The notes beneath the pieces were generated by a model. That model was given only the letters and a program-made list of their open reading frames with translations, did not search any database and was not told where the DNA came from. A stretch of 53,355 nt of DNA from positions 1 to 53,355 of the forward strand of contig DATKZY010000240.1 of assembly GCA_035527715.1 (NCBI GenBank), given 5' to 3'. The position numbers and the translations under genes are program-made. This document shows, piece after piece, positions 50,267 through 53,355 of this stretch (position 1 is the stretch's first letter; each line of letters begins with the position of its first letter). The stretch comes from DSUN01 sp035527715. GTDB lineage: Bacteria; Planctomycetota; PUPC01; DSUN01.

Positions 50267-51136
50267 ATGTTCAAGCAAGCCGTCTTCAGCGACGAAGTGT
50301 CTCAGGACCTCAGCCGTGTGATTGCGGTGTGCCAGCGCTTCAGTCTTCAGGGCATCGAGGTGCGCAGCGTGTGGGGCCACAAGGCGCCGCAGGACATTCC
50401 GCCCGCCGACGTGGAGCGGATGAAGACGATGCTGGCCGAGGCCGACCTGGACGTGTGCTCGATCGCCGCGCCCTTCTTGAAGTGCAACATGGACTCGCCC
50501 GAGGAGATCGCGAAGCATCACGACATTCTGCGGCGCTGCGGCGAGCTGGCCCACGCCTTCGGCATCCGGCTCGTGCGCGGCTTCACCTTCTGGCGCAAGG
50601 GCGAGTACGACAAGGCCCGCATCCTCGGCCTCTTCCAGCCCGTGCTGAAGATCCTCGAGGAGAACGACATCCTCCTGGGGATCGAGAACGAGGCCTCGAC
50701 CTTCATCGGCACGGGCTCCCGCCTGGCCGACTTTCTCGAGGACCTCGATTCCGACCGCGTGGGGGCGATCTGGGACCCCTGCAACGTGCTCTACGACGCC
50801 GACGACCCCGAGACGCCCTACCCCGACGGCTACGAGGCCATCAAGCCCCGCATCATCCACGTCCACATCAAGGACTCCACGGTCAACGCCGAAGGCGAGC
50901 AGGAGTGCTGCCCCATCGGCGAGGGCGACATTGACTACGAGGGGCAGTTCGCTGCCCTCCTCGACGACGAGTACGACGGCTGGGTGTCGCTCGAGACCCA
51001 CTGGCGCCCCGTCGCCCTCTCGAAGGAGCAGGTGGACACGCCCGGCGGCGCCGACTACTCGTCGAATGCCGAGCAGGCCAGCGTCATCTGCCTCGGGAAC
51101 ATGCAGAGGATCATCGGGAAGGTGACGAAGGCGTAG
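50267..51136 (+). CDS. Xylose-isomerase-like TIM barrel (sugar isomerase/epimerase)
   Basis: A 289-residue protein of the AP-endonuclease-2/xylose-isomerase-like TIM barrel superfamily. Visible features: IEVRSVWGHKAPQDIP, LGIENEASTFIGTG with a metal Glu, AIWDPCNVLYDADD with Asp, IIHVHIKDS with the metal His pair and WVSLETHWRP with Glu. Such proteins isomerise or epimerise keto-sugars or dehydrate inosose. The ATG at 50267 follows AAGGGG. It is likely co-transcribed with the dehydrogenase upstream. Confidence 0.86.
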   Translation: MFKQAVFSDEVSQDLSRVIAVCQRFSLQGIEVRSVWGHKAPQDIPPADVERMKTMLAEADLDVCSIAAPFLKCNMDSPEEIAKHHDILRRCGELAHAFGIRLVRGFTFWRKGEYDKARILGLFQPVLKILEENDILLGIENEASTFIGTGSRLADFLEDLDSDRVGAIWDPCNVLYDADDPETPYPDGYEAIKPRIIHVHIKDSTVNAEGEQECCPIGEGDIDYEGQFAALLDDEYDGWVSLETHWRPVALSKEQVDTPGGADYSSNAEQASVICLGNMQRIIGKVTKA

Positions 51137-51160
51137 GAACGGCGGCTCCGGACGGCATTC

Positions 51161-51244
51161 ATGACGCGTGACTCGTGACGCGTGACAAGAGGGAGAAGCG
51201 CGGCCTGGCCCTTTGTTCTGGTCACGGGTCACGCGTCACGCGTC
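51161..51244. repeat. GTGACGCGTGAC-type inverted repeat, copy 2
   Basis: The left arm (51161-51186) is a tandem of GTGACGC-like units, the centre begins AAGAGGGAGAAG, and the right arm (51221-51244) is a tandem of GTCACGC. The design and centre resemble the copy at 39921-40006. It lies between two convergent genes. Confidence 0.75.
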
Positions 51245-51281
51245 CTGCTTCCGGCCACGGTAGAGCGCGGCGCCTTCTGCC

Positions 51282-52430
51282 TCAGTGCATCAGCGCGTCG
51301 GGGGGCAGCTCTTCCCCGGGCGGGGGCGCTTCGGCGGGAGGCTCCTCCATCGGCGGCTCCGGCTCGGGCGGAGGGGTCGGCTCTTCGGCCGGCGGCGCCG
51401 GCTCCTCGGGGGGCGCTGTCTCGTCCGTCATCCCCTCCTCAGGCTGATAGCCGCTTTCCTCGGTGTAGCTCGCGCCTTCGCCGGGCTGGCCCTCGGGGGG
51501 CGGCTGGTCCAGCGGCGCGCTGGTGGGGGGCTCGGAGGGTGGGGGAGAGGGCTCAGGAGGCTCGGGGGGCGGGCCGCCCTTGTCGTCCTCCTCGGGTACG
51601 TCCCACTTGGCGCGCCTCGGGCGGAAGAACTTGGCGGCGATGATGCCCAGCTCGTAGAGGACGATGAGGGGCACCGACATGAGCGTCAGCGTCACCGGGT
51701 CGCCCGTCGGCGTCAGGAGAGCGGCGACGATGAAGATGACCAGGATGGCGTGGCGGCGGTACTTGGCGAGGAAGCGGGGCGACACGATGCCGATCTTCGA
51801 GAGCAGCACGATGACAATCGGCAGCTCGAACGTCACCCCCAGGATCAGCATCATGAGCGCCTCGAGCTTGATCGTGTCCGCGATGTCCCAGATCGGCCGC
51901 GGCCCCAGCCACAGGGTGTCCTGGAGGAAGAACACGAGCATGATGGGGATGATCACGTAGTAGGCGAAGGCGGCGCCGGCCAGGAAGAGCACCATCGTGG
52001 ACACGATGGCCGGGCCGATGAGGCGCCGTTCCTTCTTCTTGAGGCCCGGCGCCACGAAGGCCCAGAGCTGCCAGACCGTCACCGGGATTGTCACCGCCAC
52101 CGCGCCCAGCAGGCAGTAGTAGACCGACGCCATGAACAGCGACTGCGGCGTGCGCACGAAGAGCAGGTCCTCGTACTTGACCTTGCCCCCCACGGCCTTG
52201 CACGCGGCCATGACGGGATACGTGAGCCAGTCGAACATCGGTTTGCGGAGGACGACGAAGAACAGGATGGTCGCGCCGAGCACGGTGCCGACGCAGATCA
52301 TGATGCGCCAGCGCAGCTCGAGGAGGTGCTCGAGGAACGTCATCCGCTTCTGGTCGAGGCCGAACTCGTCTTTCTCGTTCGGCTCGGCGTCGAGCGGGTC
52401 GTCGTTCGTCTTCGTCGCGTCGTCGGCCAT
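51282..52430 (-). CDS. tatC: Twin-arginine translocase subunit TatC with long acidic proline-rich tail
   Basis: A 382-residue TatC. The core begins MTFLEHLLELRWRI, with PQSLFMASVYYCLL, VWQLWAFVAPGLKKKERR, FELPIVIVLLSKIGIVSPRFL and the six expected helices, ending near residue 265. About 100 further residues are rich in Pro and Glu (PPPEPPEPSPPPSEPPT and similar), which is not usual for TatC. TatC is the receptor for RR signal peptides, at least three of which occur in this window. The start at 52430 has a weak ribosome site; an in-frame ATG at 52478 is possible. Confidence 0.93.
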   Translation of the reverse strand: MADDATKTNDDPLDAEPNEKDEFGLDQKRMTFLEHLLELRWRIMICVGTVLGATILFFVVLRKPMFDWLTYPVMAACKAVGGKVKYEDLLFVRTPQSLFMASVYYCLLGAVAVTIPVTVWQLWAFVAPGLKKKERRLIGPAIVSTMVLFLAGAAFAYYVIIPIMLVFFLQDTLWLGPRPIWDIADTIKLEALMMLILGVTFELPIVIVLLSKIGIVSPRFLAKYRRHAILVIFIVAALLTPTGDPVTLTLMSVPLIVLYELGIIAAKFFRPRRAKWDVPEEDDKGGPPPEPPEPSPPPSEPPTSAPLDQPPPEGQPGEGASYTEESGYQPEEGMTDETAPPEEPAPPAEEPTPPPEPEPPMEEPPAEAPPPGEELPPDALMH

Positions 52431-52772
52431 TGGCTCAGGGGTCCGTGCGGCATCCGGCCGCCCTTGCTGCCAGAACACATCGCGGCCCGCAGGCGGCGCC
52501 GCGGGCCAGAACCAGGGGGGCGATGGACGTGGATGGCACCCGCTATGCTATCGGAACGGGGCCGGTGAGTCAAGCGGGACGGGCTCGTGCCGGGGCGTGG
52601 ACCGGGGTGGGGAGCGAAAATCCGCGGCGCGCCTTGCAAAGCTCCCTGCGTTTTGCTAGACTCCCCCGTCATTGGGGGTCCGAGCGGTGTGCCTGGCGGC
52701 GGGAGCCGGCGCGCAGCCGAAGGGGCTGCAAAGCACGGACCGGGGGCCGGTATCGGGTGCAGGAGGTGACGC
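52431..52772. other. Divergent intergenic region between tatC and the permease
   Basis: No gene is seen. A weak promoter candidate for the permease is TTGCAA (52634-52639), a 17-base spacer and TAGACT (52657-52662). ATTGGGGGTCCGAGCGG follows. Nothing else is recognised. Confidence 0.4.
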
Positions 52773-53355
52773 ATGCCATCGGAGTTGCCGGATTACGTGG
52801 CGTCGGCCAAGCCGGTGCCGCAGGACGCTCGCGCGGCGTGGTACAAGAATACCGCGCAGACCTATGCGGGCATCATGCTCTGGTTCGTGTTCTGGAACCA
52901 GGTGCCTCTCGGGCAGGCGCTGCCCGGAGCATCGGGCTGGAGCAACTTCGCGGGCGGCACGCTGGCGCAGGGCCTGGGCGTGGCCTTCCTCGGCCTGGTC
53001 GCAGCGGCCCTGATCTGCCACTTCCTCTTCTACCTCGTGCCCGGCATGCTCGGCATGAAGACGGGGCTGCCGCTCTACATCGTGGGCACCTCGACCTATG
53101 GCGTGCAGGGCGGCTTCCTGATGCCAGGGTTCCTGATGGGCGTGCTCCAGTTCGGCTGGCTCGCGGTCAACGCCTTCTTCGCGGGCTTCCTGCTGTGCGC
53201 GCCCTTCTTTGCCGACCCGACCAAGGTGTTCGGCTCGGCGCCACACGCCATCGTGGCCGCCGTGTGGGCCATCCTGGCGGCGTTCATGGGCTTGAAGGGG
53301 ATCAAGTACGTGGCGCGCGTGGCCACCTTCCTGCCCCTCATCCCGCTGGTCATCC
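52773..53355 (+). CDS. NCS1-type cytosine/purine permease (partial, runs off the window)
   Basis: At least 194 residues, open to the window end. An almost perfect ribosome site AGGAGGTGA (52761-52769) precedes the ATG. The N-terminus (DYVASAKPVPQDARAAWYKN) leads into helices TYAGIMLWFVFWNQVPLGQ, LGVAFLGLVAAALICHFLFY, then GMKTGLPLYIVGTSTYGVQG and FGWLAVNAFFAGFLL. The order resembles the nucleobase:cation symporter-1 family that takes up cytosine, allantoin or purines. The C-terminal helices lie outside the window. Confidence 0.75.
   Translation, partial: MPSELPDYVASAKPVPQDARAAWYKNTAQTYAGIMLWFVFWNQVPLGQALPGASGWSNFAGGTLAQGLGVAFLGLVAAALICHFLFYLVPGMLGMKTGLPLYIVGTSTYGVQGGFLMPGFLMGVLQFGWLAVNAFFAGFLLCAPFFADPTKVFGSAPHAIVAAVWAILAAFMGLKGIKYVARVATFLPLIPLVI

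Noticed and set aside
52634..52662. Firm promoter call for the permease
   Set aside because: Both boxes match only four of six consensus positions; mentioned only in the gap entry.
1..53355. tRNA, rRNA or transposase genes
   Set aside because: No cloverleaf, rRNA signature or DDE/tyrosine/serine recombinase motif was recognised by eye; a dedicated search could still find a tRNA.

Overview
The window is a stretch of a G+C-rich (by eye about two-thirds) bacterial chromosome. Its gene content points to Planctomycetota or a close PVC relative. The pointers are three Gfo/Idh/MocA-type oxidoreductases (two with Tat signals), a DUF1080 protein, two ThuA-like proteins, a secreted PQQ-repeat protein, a prenyltransferase-repeat protein, a fused SecDF and a TPR protein with two RNA-polymerase alpha-CTD-like domains. 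That assignment is inference from families; no rRNA or tRNA gene was recognised.

Layout. 206-8237: a phosphodiesterase/alkaline-phosphatase-like enzyme, a VapBC-type toxin-antitoxin pair, a URO-D-like protein, two tandem Tat-exported oxidoreductases, a Uma2-type nuclease and DUF1080. 8238-9373: no gene, but dense palindromic repeats. 9374-10798: an HNH protein and a four-helix membrane protein in visibly lower G+C DNA. 10865-20508: sugar and glycan genes, namely an alpha/beta-hydrolase with an NPCBM domain, L-fucose isomerase, ThuA, and a three-gene reverse operon (ThuA, beta-helix, PQQ) joined by ATGA overlaps. 20682-26572: HNH, PIG-L deacetylase, a four-helix-bundle gene inside an inverted-repeat element, an amylase-family hydrolase and DUF4416. 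26597-30198: prenyltransferase-repeat and LysM proteins. 30401-38769: a reverse-strand cluster for secretion and queuosine (TPR/alpha-CTD, queH, SpoIID-like, tgt, yajC, secDF). 38946-45924: DUF362, a fused membrane iron-sulfur protein, a PLP transsulfuration enzyme, ribF and a second phosphatase. 46021-51136: CBM9 lipoprotein, an unrecognised membrane-anchored protein, a repeat field, a third oxidoreductase and a sugar isomerase. 51282-53355: tatC and the start of an NCS1 permease.

How the genes fit together. Many products carry Sec, Tat or lipoprotein signals, and the window also encodes SecDF, YajC and TatC. The secreted set (NPCBM hydrolase, beta-helix, ThuA, DUF1080, CBM9, amylase) with fucose isomerase and MocA-type dehydrogenases suggests glycan breakdown and sugar oxidation. 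queH and tgt are two steps of queuosine tRNA modification.

The most striking layer is non-coding: at least eight families of short inverted repeats. Several sit inside or across genes: an in-frame insert in RibF, C-terminal tails of the URO-D-like and DUF4416 proteins, a stop codon supplied at an element end, and a whole gene packaged between heptad inverted repeats. Two families show compensatory changes between copies, which argues for selected stem structures.
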